NCBI GenBank assembly: GCA_030426805.1
Contig: JAUHXU010000003.1
Coordinates: forward strand, 372,001 to 436,000
Source of the DNA: a bacterium
GTDB taxonomy: Bacteria > Planctomycetota > JAFGQW01
Direction of reading: 5' to 3'
DNA length: 64,000 bases
A model generated the notes under the pieces. That model made no database searches. It had not been told where the DNA came from and saw nothing but the letters and a program-made list of their open reading frames with translations. A program made the position numbers and the translations under genes. Shown here piece after piece: positions 45,484 through 54,827 of this stretch (position 1 is its first letter; every line of letters starts with the position of its first letter).

Positions 45484-46691
45484 GAAACGCCCTCCCGTTC
45501 ACGGTGCCGTCCGGCACCCACGACCGCATCGAGCGCCGCCTCGACGCCCTCGACGGTCCGTTCGATCGAGTAGTCTTGAATCCGCGCGAGGGATCGCGCG
45601 CCCATGCGCGCGGCGACGCCGTCACTCCCGACGATCGCGTCGAGTCGCGCCGCGAGCGCCTCGACGTCCCCGACGTCGTAGCGAAACCCGTTGTCGCCCT
45701 CGCACACGAGATCTTCCGCCGCGCCCACCCGGTCCGTCGTGACGATCGGCAAGGCGAAGTTCATCGCTTCGTTGACGACCAACCCCCACGTCTCGTGCGC
45801 CGACGGCAGCACGAAGCAGTCCGCGGCCGCGTAGAGCGCGCCGATCTCGCCCTGGTTCAGGAAGCCCGGGAACGACACGTTCGCGAGTCCCCTGCGTCGC
45901 ACCCAGTCGCGGCACTGCTCGAGCATCGGTCCGCTCCCGGCCATCACGAGCGCGCTGCGATCGCGCGACGGCATCGCCTCGAACGCGCGGAGCAGATCGA
46001 GCGGCCGCTTGTTGGCGACGAACTTCGCCGCGAACGCGATCACCGGCCGATCGTCACCCACCCCGAAGCGCAGCCGGATCGTGTCGCGCTTGCCACCGTA
46101 GTGCACCGCGGCGCGTCGGAAGTGCTCGTTGTCGACGCAGCACGGCGCCCAGTGCAGCCGCGCATCCGGCACGCCGTAACTGCGGTAGAACGCGTATTGG
46201 GATCGGCTGATGCACAGGCACGCGGCAAAGCGCGCGAACAGGCGGCTGCGCTGGACGTGCGCGACCGCCGATTCGAGGCGCGTCGCCTTCGGCGGCGGCG
46301 TGTCGGCTCGATAGAGCACCGGGATTCCGGCGCGGTGCGCGCGTGCGATCGCCTGCTGGTAGAACCAGTTCTCCTTGCCGACGAGCAACACCGCATCGAA
46401 GCGGTCGCGATCGAGGACGCCGCGGACGTCCGGGCACCGATACGCGAAGCGCCATCCGAGCGATCGGATCGGTCGGTTGTCGAGCACGCGCCAGTCGTAG
46501 CCCTCGCCGAGCGGGACGTCCCACGCCACCTCGCGCCCGAACCCATCGTCGAAGTAGGGCTCCAGGCCCTGCCGCGACGCGTAGATCACTTCGACGTCGA
46601 CCGACGGGCGCGCGGCGAGCGCACGCCACAGCGGCACCTGATACTGGATCGGGTGGGTCGCGATCACGGCGAGTCGGCGGACGTCACGCAT
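45480..46691 (-). CDS. GT4-type glycosyltransferase
   Basis: A 403-residue family-4 glycosyltransferase; starts ATHPIQYQVPLWRALAARPSVDVEVIY, the pattern of a subgroup with a short HPIQYQ N-terminus found in capsule loci. C-domain: IAFAAKFVANKRPLDLLRAF, VMAGSGPMLEQCRDW, VLPSAHETWGLVVNEAMNFALPIVTTDRVGAAEDLV. Overlaps the O-antigen-ligase-like gene by 8 bp, so the two should be co-translated. Confidence 0.88.
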   Translation of the reverse strand: MRDVRRLAVIATHPIQYQVPLWRALAARPSVDVEVIYASRQGLEPYFDDGFGREVAWDVPLGEGYDWRVLDNRPIRSLGWRFAYRCPDVRGVLDRDRFDAVLLVGKENWFYQQAIARAHRAGIPVLYRADTPPPKATRLESAVAHVQRSRLFARFAACLCISRSQYAFYRSYGVPDARLHWAPCCVDNEHFRRAAVHYGGKRDTIRLRFGVGDDRPVIAFAAKFVANKRPLDLLRAFEAMPSRDRSALVMAGSGPMLEQCRDWVRRRGLANVSFPGFLNQGEIGALYAAADCFVLPSAHETWGLVVNEAMNFALPIVTTDRVGAAEDLVCEGDNGFRYDVGDVEALAARLDAIVGSDGVAARMGARSLARIQDYSIERTVEGVEAALDAVVGAGRHREREGVS

Positions 46692-48144
46692 CGAGGGCCT
46701 CCCCCCCGACCGGCGTGCCCGCGACGAAGCCGTACCACGCGACGAAGAACCCCGACACCATCGTGTCCGACGCCGCGACGCCGCTCAGCAGCAAGCCACA
46801 CGCGGCGGCCGAGTACCAGCACGCGCGCCCGCGAAACGCCGCGGTGCGGCGCAGCACGAGCAACAGGAACGCGAGGAGCGCGATCAAGCCCGGCGCACCG
46901 GCGCGCACGACCTTGTCGACGAGGAAGTTGTGCGCGTCGTTGAAGAGCGGGTCCTCGAGTTCGCTCGCGAGGTGCCCGGAGAACTTCGCCCGCAGCGCGT
47001 ACGAACCGGATGCGTCGCCCGCATCGCCGAGGAGCGGATACTCCGCGACGGCGTTTCCCATCGCGAGCAGGCCGTCCCGCCGCGCGTGCAGCGAGCCGAC
47101 CGAGAACGCGCGCGCCATCGTGTCCGACTCGAACGACTGCATCGGGAAGACGCGCTCGTAGACGAGGTCGATGCCGAACGTGACGGCAAAGTAGAGCGGC
47201 AACACCGCGAGCGGCAGGATCCGGCGGAATCGACCGGAGCGCTCGAGCGCGATGCCGGTCACGATGATCGCGATCAACGCGGCCCACGCCGTCCGGGTCA
47301 ACGCGACGCTCAGGCCGGCGATCAGCAGTCCGGCACACGCGATACGCACCGAACGGTGCCGCGGCCAGCCGGTCGCGAGCATCGCGACGAGCCCCGCGAC
47401 GCTGAAGTAGCCGAACGTGAAGTGGTCGGCGAAGACCGAGTAGGGGCGCAGCGGTACGCCCTCGTTCATCGAGCGCCACACGTTGGCCGCCTGGATCGAG
47501 AACGCGTGCGAGCGCGTCGCCCATGCCCGGTCGATCCACGACGGCCCGAAACAGCTCTGCGCAATGCCGTAGCCGGCCGCGACGACCGCGATCGCGACGA
47601 GCGCCCGCAGAAAGCGCACGCGATCCGCCGCCGACGCCGCGATCTCTCGGTACGCGAAGAACGCGAGGTACGGGCCGATCCCGAGCACGAATGCGACCGC
47701 CTTCGCCTTCAGCGGGAAGTCGGTGGCGACGAATACGCCCAGCGTCGTACACGCGAGGAACGCGAGCATCGCGCGATCGATGCCGTCGAGTCGCCCACGC
47801 CGCATGCGTCCGGCCAGACCACGCACGCCGATCGCGACCAACATGCACAGGCGAATCCCGAACGGGACGAGCTGCACGATCGGCGCGTCCTCGGCGAAGA
47901 TCGCGATCACCCGCTTGAACGTGTCGGCGAACGCGTAGACCACGAGGTAGATCACGACCGCCTGCGCGAGCGGTCGCGTCAGGCTCCACACGAGCAGGAA
48001 GAACACCGGCGCGGCGAACACGGCGCCGGCGATCGCGCTCGGGTGGTTCACGGCGACCCAACCGAGGAGCGGTGCGCCGAGGGCGGCACCGAGCAGCGGC
48101 GCGACCGGCGTGCGGGTGCGGGCGAGATCCACTACGTCCCCCAT
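46684..48144 (-). CDS. O-antigen ligase/polymerase-like membrane protein
   Basis: A 486-residue membrane protein with about 11 spans. It carries the Wzy/WaaL-like pattern: FFAYREIAASAADRVRF, GVPLRPYSVFADHFTFGYFSVAGLVAM, ALTRTAWAALIAIIV, RRDGLLAMGNAVAEYPLLGDAGD and AHNFLVDKVVRAGAPGLIALLAFL. It should link repeat units in the periplasm, either as polymerase or ligase. GTG/ATG choice: ATG 48144 overlaps the flippase gene end by 13 bp. Confidence 0.82.
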   Translation of the reverse strand: MGDVVDLARTRTPVAPLLGAALGAPLLGWVAVNHPSAIAGAVFAAPVFFLLVWSLTRPLAQAVVIYLVVYAFADTFKRVIAIFAEDAPIVQLVPFGIRLCMLVAIGVRGLAGRMRRGRLDGIDRAMLAFLACTTLGVFVATDFPLKAKAVAFVLGIGPYLAFFAYREIAASAADRVRFLRALVAIAVVAAGYGIAQSCFGPSWIDRAWATRSHAFSIQAANVWRSMNEGVPLRPYSVFADHFTFGYFSVAGLVAMLATGWPRHRSVRIACAGLLIAGLSVALTRTAWAALIAIIVTGIALERSGRFRRILPLAVLPLYFAVTFGIDLVYERVFPMQSFESDTMARAFSVGSLHARRDGLLAMGNAVAEYPLLGDAGDASGSYALRAKFSGHLASELEDPLFNDAHNFLVDKVVRAGAPGLIALLAFLLLVLRRTAAFRGRACWYSAAACGLLLSGVAASDTMVSGFFVAWYGFVAGTPVGGEALDA

Positions 48145-49424
48145 CCCACGACCGGGCGTCGCTCGACACCCTCCCGCGAGTAGCGCGAGACGAGCACGAC
48201 GGCGCGACCCAGTTCGGTCACACCCCACGCGACGAGTACCCCGTGCGCCCCGAACAGCGGCACACACGCACCGAGGAGCGCGAGGAACGCGAGCGCCGCC
48301 CCCACCGCGACCCTACCGACGACGTCCGGGCGTCGCATCGCTTCCAAGCCGACCGAGGCGGAGAACGACGCGTGCGACACGAGTTGCACGAACACCCACA
48401 GGCAGACGTAGGCGCCGGCGCCGGCGAACTTGTCACCGTAGAGCAGCCAGAGCATCGACTCGGGCAGCACCGCCGCGACGACGCCGTAGACGGCGGACAG
48501 CACGCCGACGAGGCCGAGCGCGCGCGTCACGAACGCGTGCAGGCCGTCCCGCCCGCGGTCGGCGAACACCGACGCGGCGCGCGGCATCAGCAGATTGCCC
48601 GACGCGGTGCGCAGGATCGCCACCGGCGCGAGCACGTGGCGCGCGGCCTCGATCGCGGCCAGCCCGACGAGCCCGGTGAACGCGGGAAAGACGAGGACCG
48701 GCAGCTGCGTCGTCGCGAAACCGGCCACCGTGATCACGGCCGCCCAACGACCGTAGGCGACGTTGCGCCGCGCGGTCGCCGCGAGGTCGATCGCACCGAA
48801 GTCGAACGCGCCACGGATCTGCCACAGCCCGAACGCGAGCGTCACCGCCCCCACCATCGCGTTGCACCGAAACACGGCCGCGGCGTCGAGCCCACCGGCG
48901 CGCGCCAGCACGACGAGCAATGCGAGCGTGCCGGCGACGTTGAGCACATCGTTCGCGAGGACCGCGCCCGGTCGCTGCTGCGTGAACAGCACCTGACGGA
49001 TGAACTCGCGCCCCTGCCACGTCACGACCGCGGCCGCCGACCACGCGAGCGCGCCGGACGCGACATGCCACGCGTCGACCGACGCGGAGGCGCCGGCGAT
49101 CGCGAGCAGCAACACCGCGGACGCGGCGCCGGCGACGACCTGCCACACGGCAGCCGATGCGACGAAGCCGCGAAACGCGCGCGGCGTCATCGACGGGCCG
49201 AGCACGGTGAGCGGTCGGGTCACGAACGACCCGGCGAGCCCGGCGGCGAGGAGTTGCAGCATCAACACGAACGCGTAGAGACCGAACTCCACCTTCGCGC
49301 ACGACCATGCGAGCAGCACGGCGGTCGCGAAGCCCGCACCGGAGAGCACTGCCTGGTCGATCGCGGCCACCGCGCCCTTGCGCACGAGCGCGCCGCGACG
49401 TTCGGGAGTGTTCGGCGTCGCCAT
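48132..49424 (-). CDS. Polysaccharide flippase (Wzx/MOP-type)
   Basis: A 430-residue membrane protein with about 12-14 hydrophobic segments and the layout of the MOP flippase superfamily: KGAVAAIDQAVLSGAGFATAVLLAW, EFGLYAFVLMLQLLAAG, VVTWQGREFIRQVLFTQQRPG, FPAFTGLVGLAAIEAARHVLAPV and LMPRAASVFADRGR. It would move lipid-linked repeat units to the periplasm. ATG 49424 lies two bases after the stop of the gene upstream. Confidence 0.85.
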   Translation of the reverse strand: MATPNTPERRGALVRKGAVAAIDQAVLSGAGFATAVLLAWSCAKVEFGLYAFVLMLQLLAAGLAGSFVTRPLTVLGPSMTPRAFRGFVASAAVWQVVAGAASAVLLLAIAGASASVDAWHVASGALAWSAAAVVTWQGREFIRQVLFTQQRPGAVLANDVLNVAGTLALLVVLARAGGLDAAAVFRCNAMVGAVTLAFGLWQIRGAFDFGAIDLAATARRNVAYGRWAAVITVAGFATTQLPVLVFPAFTGLVGLAAIEAARHVLAPVAILRTASGNLLMPRAASVFADRGRDGLHAFVTRALGLVGVLSAVYGVVAAVLPESMLWLLYGDKFAGAGAYVCLWVFVQLVSHASFSASVGLEAMRRPDVVGRVAVGAALAFLALLGACVPLFGAHGVLVAWGVTELGRAVVLVSRYSREGVERRPVVGWGT

Positions 49425-49426
49425 CC

Positions 49427-52400
49427 CTACGGCATCCCGGCGCCGGGCCACGGGATCACGACCGCGCGATCGTTCCACGGGACGCGCAGCGGCTCGACGT
49501 CGGTCGTCCCGGCCGCCGGCGCGACTTCGATCCGCAGCGCGGTCGCGCGCAGACCGATCGGAGCCGCGACGTGCTGCACGACGACGTCACCGACACGCGC
49601 GGATCCCGGCGTCCCGGCGTCGAGCGTCGCGAGCCACGCGACGACGCGGCCTCCGTCGTCCACCGCCGCAACGGCCGCGCGAACGCCGGCGGGCCATGGC
49701 TCGTCGATGCGCCAGCGAAGGGCGATCCGGGGTCCGTCGGCCTCGACGTCGAGCAGCGTCGCACACGCACCGAAGGCGAGCGCGATCCGGCCGGTCGAAC
49801 CGTGGTCGACGACGTCGCCGTCGACGCCGGCGGCGAGCAGTCGGCGCCGGGCGGCACCGCCGAGACCGAGCGCGCGTTCCCCCCGCGCGAGTGCCCGTGC
49901 GATCACGACGGGGTCCCGCGCCTCGGCCGGGAGCAGCCTCGCGACGCGGCGGGTGCGGGCGAGCGCCGCCTGCGTCCAGCGGACTCGGACGCGGGCGCTG
50001 CGCGCGAGCGCGTCGAGCGGCGACGATCCACTCGGGCGCGCGAGGCCGGGCAGCGTCGCGAGTTCGGCGGCGATCAGCAACAGGTCGGCGTTACGCGGGT
50101 CGTCGACCAGCAGCGCTTCGACGCGTGCGAGCGCCTCTTCACTGCGACCGCGGCGACGCAACGCGGCCACCGCCGCGACGTCGTCCGCACGCGCGGCGCG
50201 CAGGCGCTCGATGTAGTCGTCGATCGCGGCCGGCAGTGCGACGAATCGACCGCGCAGCGCCGTCACGGTGCAGCGCCGCCGCGCGGTCTCGACGCGGGTG
50301 TCCGGCTCGTCGGCCGACAGTTCGTCGATCACCGCGAGCGCGTGCTCGAAGCGCGGCCAGTCGCGCGCCTGCTCGAGCGCGATCGCGAGGTTGCCGTAGC
50401 CGGGCACGGTGCGCGGCGTGATCCGCTCGAACGAGTCGATCGGCGCGCCCGCCGCCGCGAGCAGTGCGTAGGCGCGCGACGCGTAGGCGGTGTCCCCGCG
50501 GACCGCGATGCGCAGGTGATCGCACAGCTTCGCTTCGTCGATCGGCGCGCCCCGCGCTTCGGCCGCAGCCGCTTCGACCCGCGCCATCGCGAACCGGCGC
50601 GCGGGCCGACGCGGCGCGAGCGCGAGGGCCGCGTGCATCGCGTCGACGGCATCCACCGACGCGGGGTCGCGCGCGACGAGCGTCTCGGCGAGTCCGGCGT
50701 GGTGATCGGCGACGGTCGGTGCGAGACGGATCGCGGCGCGGTAGTGGCGCTCGGCCTCGTCGAGCGCCGTGTCGCGCTCGGCGTCCGGTTCGGCAGCGAT
50801 CGTCGATTCGAGTGAGCGTGCGAGTGCGTCGACGTCGGCATCGTCCCCGAACGCGCCGGCGAGCGCGACGGCCCGGGCCCGCGCGGCGGCAGCGACGCGA
50901 GCGGCTGCACGGGCGCGCGCGGCCTCGCCGAGTCGATACCGGTAGGTCGCGTTCGAGGGGCGCGCGTCGGCCGCGCGGTGGAGCGACTCGAGGGCTCGAT
51001 CGGGCGCCGCAGCGGCGATCGGCAGCACGAAGTAGTCGCGCGTCCGTCCGTCGGTCGACGCGACGTAGCGGTTGAACGCGACGTCCGCGCGAACGTCCGG
51101 CGCTACGACGAAGCCGACACCCACCGGCACCGCGATCGCGGCGAGCGCGAGCACGCTGCGCACGGCGACCGGCTGCACCGACATGCGCCACGTGGGCCAG
51201 ACGACCGCATCGGCCCGGCCGTCGCTCTGCCGCGCGATCGCCCGCCATCCGCATGCGATGAGCAGCGCGAACACGATCCCGTTGGCGGTGATTCGCGACA
51301 GGTTGTAGTCCGCGACGCTGTGCACGAGCATCGCGACGACGCCACCGGTCGCTCCGATCGCGAGCCATCGCTCCGGCGCACTCGTCCGGCGCACGATCCC
51401 GCGGACGACGCTCGTGCCGAACAGGAGGAGCGTGAGCGCGACGAGCGCGACGCCGACGAGCCCGATCTCGCACGCGATCTGCAGCCAGTCGTTGTGCAGG
51501 TAGTCCGTCCAGCGGTCGCCGAATCGCGACGACTGGTAGATCGGGAAGACGCGACCGAACGTGCCGAGTCCGGTGCCGAACCACGCGTGATCGGCCGCAT
51601 AGGCGACACCGCTCTCCCACAGGTCGAGCCGATCGTGCCACTGCGCCGCCTGTCCGGTCGCGGCGGCGCGCAACCCGGCGGCCGCGCGGCCGAGGCCGAA
51701 GAACGCGCCGAGCGCGATCGCGGCGGCGCCGACGCCCAGCGGGACGACGATCGCACGACGCGCGCCGAGGGCGACGAGTCCGAGGAGCGCGAAGGTCGCG
51801 ATGCCGGCGACGAGCGCGACCACGCCGCCGCGCGACAGCGACAGCACGACGCCCAGGACGAGCGCGACCGCGATCAGCGCGAGCGCGGCGCACGCGACGC
51901 GGTGCGGGTGCGCGGCCGCGCGCGCGAGGCGCGTCGGCAGCGAGCGCACGCGCGCCGCCGCATCGCCGCGGAGCGCGAGCAGCGCGCCGAGCGCGACCGG
52001 CACGAGCATCTCGAGCAGGCCGGCGAAGTGGTTCTTGTTCAGGTAGGTGCCGGTGACGGCGGCGGACGCGTAGCGGTGCGGCTCGAACAAGAGGCCGCCG
52101 CGACCGCTGAACCGCTCGAACGCACCGTAGCCGAGTTGGATGCACGCGCCGACGAGCAACGCGCCGAACACGAAAGCGATGCGCCGTCGCGATCGGAGGA
52201 CGTGCGCGGACACGAAGAAGATCGCGACGATCGCGAGGCAGCGGAGTGCCTCGCCGCGCGTCGCGTCCGTGTCCACCGTGAACGCCGTCGCGGCACCGCC
52301 GTTCGTGCGGGCGAGTTCGACCGTCTGCGGCTGGACGGCGCCGAGCCACGACGACGGGCCGAGTTGCACCGCGACGACGACGCCGATCAGCGCGATCGCG

Positions 52401-52600
52401 AGCCAACCGGGGTGCCGCGAGACGCGGAGTTCCCCGCGGGCGACCGCCGCCAGCAGCCACAGGGCGACGAGGCACCCCGCCGCGACCGCGACCGCAGCCC
52501 GCGCCCACGGCGCCACGGCGCCCGACGCGATCGGCGCAAGGACGCCCAACCCTCCCAGCGCCAGGACGATGGCGCGCTCGAACGTGCGGTCGGTCGGCAT
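49427..52600 (-). CDS. O-antigen-ligase-like membrane protein with long TPR tail (copy 1)
   Basis: A 1057-residue protein. Residues up to about 500 form about 12 membrane segments with a Wzy_C-type loop (GTYLNKNHFAGLLEMLVPV, LDLWESGVAYAADHAWFGTGLGTFGRVFPIYQ, HNDWLQIACEIGLVGVALVAL, HSVADYNLSR). Residues 530-900 are helical TPR-like repeats (ALESLHRAADARPSNATYRYRLGEAARAR, AERHYRAAIRLAPTVADHHAGLAETLVARD), then a beta-rich end. Its partner in this window is 57537-60584. Such two-part proteins probably polymerise exopolysaccharide in the periplasm and use the TPR part to bind partners, which is inference. Confidence 0.85.
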   Translation of the reverse strand: MPTDRTFERAIVLALGGLGVLAPIASGAVAPWARAAVAVAAGCLVALWLLAAVARGELRVSRHPGWLAIALIGVVVAVQLGPSSWLGAVQPQTVELARTNGGAATAFTVDTDATRGEALRCLAIVAIFFVSAHVLRSRRRIAFVFGALLVGACIQLGYGAFERFSGRGGLLFEPHRYASAAVTGTYLNKNHFAGLLEMLVPVALGALLALRGDAAARVRSLPTRLARAAAHPHRVACAALALIAVALVLGVVLSLSRGGVVALVAGIATFALLGLVALGARRAIVVPLGVGAAAIALGAFFGLGRAAAGLRAAATGQAAQWHDRLDLWESGVAYAADHAWFGTGLGTFGRVFPIYQSSRFGDRWTDYLHNDWLQIACEIGLVGVALVALTLLLFGTSVVRGIVRRTSAPERWLAIGATGGVVAMLVHSVADYNLSRITANGIVFALLIACGWRAIARQSDGRADAVVWPTWRMSVQPVAVRSVLALAAIAVPVGVGFVVAPDVRADVAFNRYVASTDGRTRDYFVLPIAAAAPDRALESLHRAADARPSNATYRYRLGEAARARAAARVAAAARARAVALAGAFGDDADVDALARSLESTIAAEPDAERDTALDEAERHYRAAIRLAPTVADHHAGLAETLVARDPASVDAVDAMHAALALAPRRPARRFAMARVEAAAAEARGAPIDEAKLCDHLRIAVRGDTAYASRAYALLAAAGAPIDSFERITPRTVPGYGNLAIALEQARDWPRFEHALAVIDELSADEPDTRVETARRRCTVTALRGRFVALPAAIDDYIERLRAARADDVAAVAALRRRGRSEEALARVEALLVDDPRNADLLLIAAELATLPGLARPSGSSPLDALARSARVRVRWTQAALARTRRVARLLPAEARDPVVIARALARGERALGLGGAARRRLLAAGVDGDVVDHGSTGRIALAFGACATLLDVEADGPRIALRWRIDEPWPAGVRAAVAAVDDGGRVVAWLATLDAGTPGSARVGDVVVQHVAAPIGLRATALRIEVAPAAGTTDVEPLRVPWNDRAVVIPWPGAGMP

Positions 52601-52792
52601 GATCCGGCTCTTCTCCCGTGTCTCGACAGGAGACTCTTCGCGCCGCGAAGGCCCGGGACTTTACCGCTGGCGGGTTTTCGGCGGCGTCACGCCCCGGTAG
52701 CGCCGCTACCCCGCGGCACGATCCGGCGCGGAAGATCGCCCCGGCGGGGCCGATCGGCCCATGGGCACGGTCGTTGCGAAGAGCGATCCGCG

Positions 52793-53659
52793 ATGACCCG
52801 CCTGACCGTAACTCTCGCGCTCGTGTTCGTCGTGGCGCCGCTCACCGCGCAGCCCCGAGCCCAACTGGCTCAGTGGAAGGCCGACGGCGGCCCGGCGCGC
52901 CTTCGCGACGAACTGGCGCGCTACCGCATCGTCTACCCGGCCGTGCGCGATGCACTCGCCCGCCTCGCCGACGAACTCGCGACGACGCCACCGGTGAACG
53001 CGCGCCTCGCGGCCGCTCTTCGCACCGAACGCGGTCGCCACCGCTTCTGCGTGGACCACGTGTTCGCACACGTCGAACCGACCGCGGCCCACACCGTGCT
53101 CGCAGCCCTGTGCACGCCGGTCGGCCACCGATTCGCGATCCCGGGTGAACGACGCGGCGCAGCCGAGCGATGGCTCGCGGCGCTCGAAGCGACCGTCGAA
53201 CGCGCGCCTCGGCCGTGGCGGCTTCGTCATCGCGACGTCATCCGCCGATCGCTCGACGCACGGTGCCGGCGCAATCGCCTGACGGCCGCACGAATCGTCC
53301 GACGGGATGCGCTGCACGTCCGGCTCGCGACCGCGCTGTCGTCGCGCCGGTTCGCCGTCACGTCCCGGCCGACGGTGAGCGGCGCACCGTTGGTCGAGCG
53401 TTGGGTGGTGGCGAATACCCACCGGCCGCCCCACCGCCTCCGTCGCGTCCACCCCGATCACGCGCATGCCGTCGACGCATGGTTGCGCGCGCCGATGCAC
53501 GCCGACGCCGCGGCGGCCGCCACGTCGATCGAAGGTCGCTTGCTCGCCGCCCGCGCAATCTCGGTCTCGGGATCGAGAGCTTTCGGGGGGCCTCCCCCTC
53601 CGCCCAGTCACCGCCGACATCGATCCGAGCCGCAAGGGTGCGATCGACGTCGACGGTGA
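52793..53659 (+). CDS. Secreted protein of unknown function, possibly frameshifted
   Basis: A 288-residue exported protein (signal peptide ending APLTAQP). It is Arg/Ala-rich, with helical (LAQWKADGGPARLRDELARYRI, RLAAALRTERGRHRF) and Pro-Cys segments (HTVLAALCTPVGHRFAIPG). Not recognised. The last 30 residues are Pro/Arg-rich (GPPPPPSHRRHRSE) and look out of frame; they follow a run of six G at 53585-53590. One other frame is open beyond it (starting near LPLRPVTADIDPSR), so a frameshift or sequence error is possible. It stands alone on the plus strand inside the exopolysaccharide locus. Confidence 0.5.
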   Translation: MTRLTVTLALVFVVAPLTAQPRAQLAQWKADGGPARLRDELARYRIVYPAVRDALARLADELATTPPVNARLAAALRTERGRHRFCVDHVFAHVEPTAAHTVLAALCTPVGHRFAIPGERRGAAERWLAALEATVERAPRPWRLRHRDVIRRSLDARCRRNRLTAARIVRRDALHVRLATALSSRRFAVTSRPTVSGAPLVERWVVANTHRPPHRLRRVHPDHAHAVDAWLRAPMHADAAAAATSIEGRLLAARAISVSGSRAFGGPPPPPSHRRHRSEPQGCDRRRR

Positions 53660-53945
53660 CAGGGCTTCGGGGGAGGTGACGACCCGGTTGGGGTTTGAAT
53701 GCGCTTGGCGCGCGGATTGTGCACCACTCACGGGCATGGGTGCGGGTCGCGCGCCGATGTTGCACCAAGTCGCCTCGAAAACGCCGCCATTGAACGGCAC
53801 CGGGTGCAGAATCGCCGTGCCAAGCGCACGCATTGCGTCATTCGGTGCAGAACCTGCCCGCCAAACGCAACGAACGCCCCACCACCGCCCCGGAGAGCTC
53901 AGAGCCCGAGGCCGATGCGGTAGGCGATTCGCCGCAGCGAGTTCG
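53660..53945. other. Gene-poor stretch in the exopolysaccharide locus
   Basis: About 286 bp with no confident gene. It contains an inverted repeat (TGCGCTTGGC near 53702 and GCCAAGCGCA near 53819) about 110 bp apart. The first part could belong to a shifted end of the preceding gene. No IS end, tRNA or clear promoter is seen. Confidence 0.4.
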
Positions 53946-54500
53946 CTACGGGCTGATCGGGCCGCTGGAGCCGCTGCTGCCGCCGCCACCGCCGGCGAGC
54001 AGCGCGATGCCACCGCCGACGACGACCGCGGAGCCGGCGCCGATCGCGACCCATTGCCAGGTCGTGAGGCCGGTGCCGGCGGCTGCGGCGGCGGGGGCCG
54101 CGGCCGGGGCGGGCGGGATGATCAGCAGGCGCGACACCTTCCCCGCGTTGGTCATCGTGATGCGCAGGCGCGTCCGTCCGTCGACGACCGCGACGTACTG
54201 TCCGGGATCGACGCCCTTGAACGCGTACTCGCCCTTGACGTTCGTCTTCGTCGACGCGACCGGCTTGCCGGCGTTGTCGTAGAGTTGGATCGACACGTTG
54301 TCGAGCGGCTTGCCGCGCGTGCTCTTGACGACGCCGGTCAGGTCACCGGCCTTGAGCACGATCGTGCGCGTCAGCTTCGGCGCGGGCTTGGGCGCGACGC
54401 GCTTCGCCACGGGCTTCACGGGACGTTTGACGGCCGCGGGTGCGACCCCGCTCACCGAAACGATCATCAGCGCGACGAGTGCAGTGCGCTTGCAGTTCAT
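53946..54500 (-). CDS. Secreted carboxypeptidase-regulatory-like protein with C-terminal membrane segment
   Basis: A 184-residue protein: signal peptide (LMIVSVSGVAPA), a Lys/Pro-rich linker (KRPVKPVAKRVAPKPAPK), one SpaA/CarboxypepD_reg-like beta-sandwich at residues 45-110 (AGDLTGVVKSTRGKPLDNVSIQLYD, TKTNVKGEYAFKGVDPGQYVAVVDG), an Ala/Pro linker, a membrane span (WQWVAIGAGSAVVVGGGIALL) and a Gly/Ser tail. Probably surface-anchored and structural in the polysaccharide locus. Confidence 0.72.
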   Translation of the reverse strand: MNCKRTALVALMIVSVSGVAPAAVKRPVKPVAKRVAPKPAPKLTRTIVLKAGDLTGVVKSTRGKPLDNVSIQLYDNAGKPVASTKTNVKGEYAFKGVDPGQYVAVVDGRTRLRITMTNAGKVSRLLIIPPAPAAAPAAAAAGTGLTTWQWVAIGAGSAVVVGGGIALLAGGGGGSSGSSGPISP

Positions 54501-54524
54501 CCGAGTCTCCCTGTCCGACGTCGA

Positions 54525-54827
54525 TCAGAACCGACGCCATCTCCGGTAGTAGCCCTTGCGGACGGCCGGCCGCGCCGACGGTCGTTCGCGCTCGACCCGC
54601 GTCGATCCGCGCACGCGCTCGCGCGGCGACTCCTCGGGACGCCGATCGCGCCCGAGCCGCCGATCGTTCAGCCGCCGGAGCGGTCCGAGCCGCGTCCGCT
54701 CGAGCCGGGCCGACGATCCGAGCGAACGCCCGGTGACGCGCGGTCCCCCGGTGTCGCCGCGGTCTGCGGCGACTGCCGACGGAACGGTGATCGCGATCCA
54801 CGCGAGTGCGATGGCGGCGATACGCAT
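54525..54827 (-). CDS. Small Arg-rich secreted protein
   Basis: A 100-residue protein; ATG 54827 has GGGAG seven bases upstream and starts a good signal peptide (IALAWIAITVPSAVAAD). The mature part is Arg-rich and low in complexity (RRLNDRRLGRDRRPEES, RKGYYRRWRRF). It overlaps the 3' part of the glycosyltransferase frame upstream by 160 bp in a different frame, so either the glycosyltransferase ends earlier or this gene is spurious. The signal peptide makes it the more likely real one. Confidence 0.55.
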   Translation of the reverse strand: MRIAAIALAWIAITVPSAVAADRGDTGGPRVTGRSLGSSARLERTRLGPLRRLNDRRLGRDRRPEESPRERVRGSTRVERERPSARPAVRKGYYRRWRRF

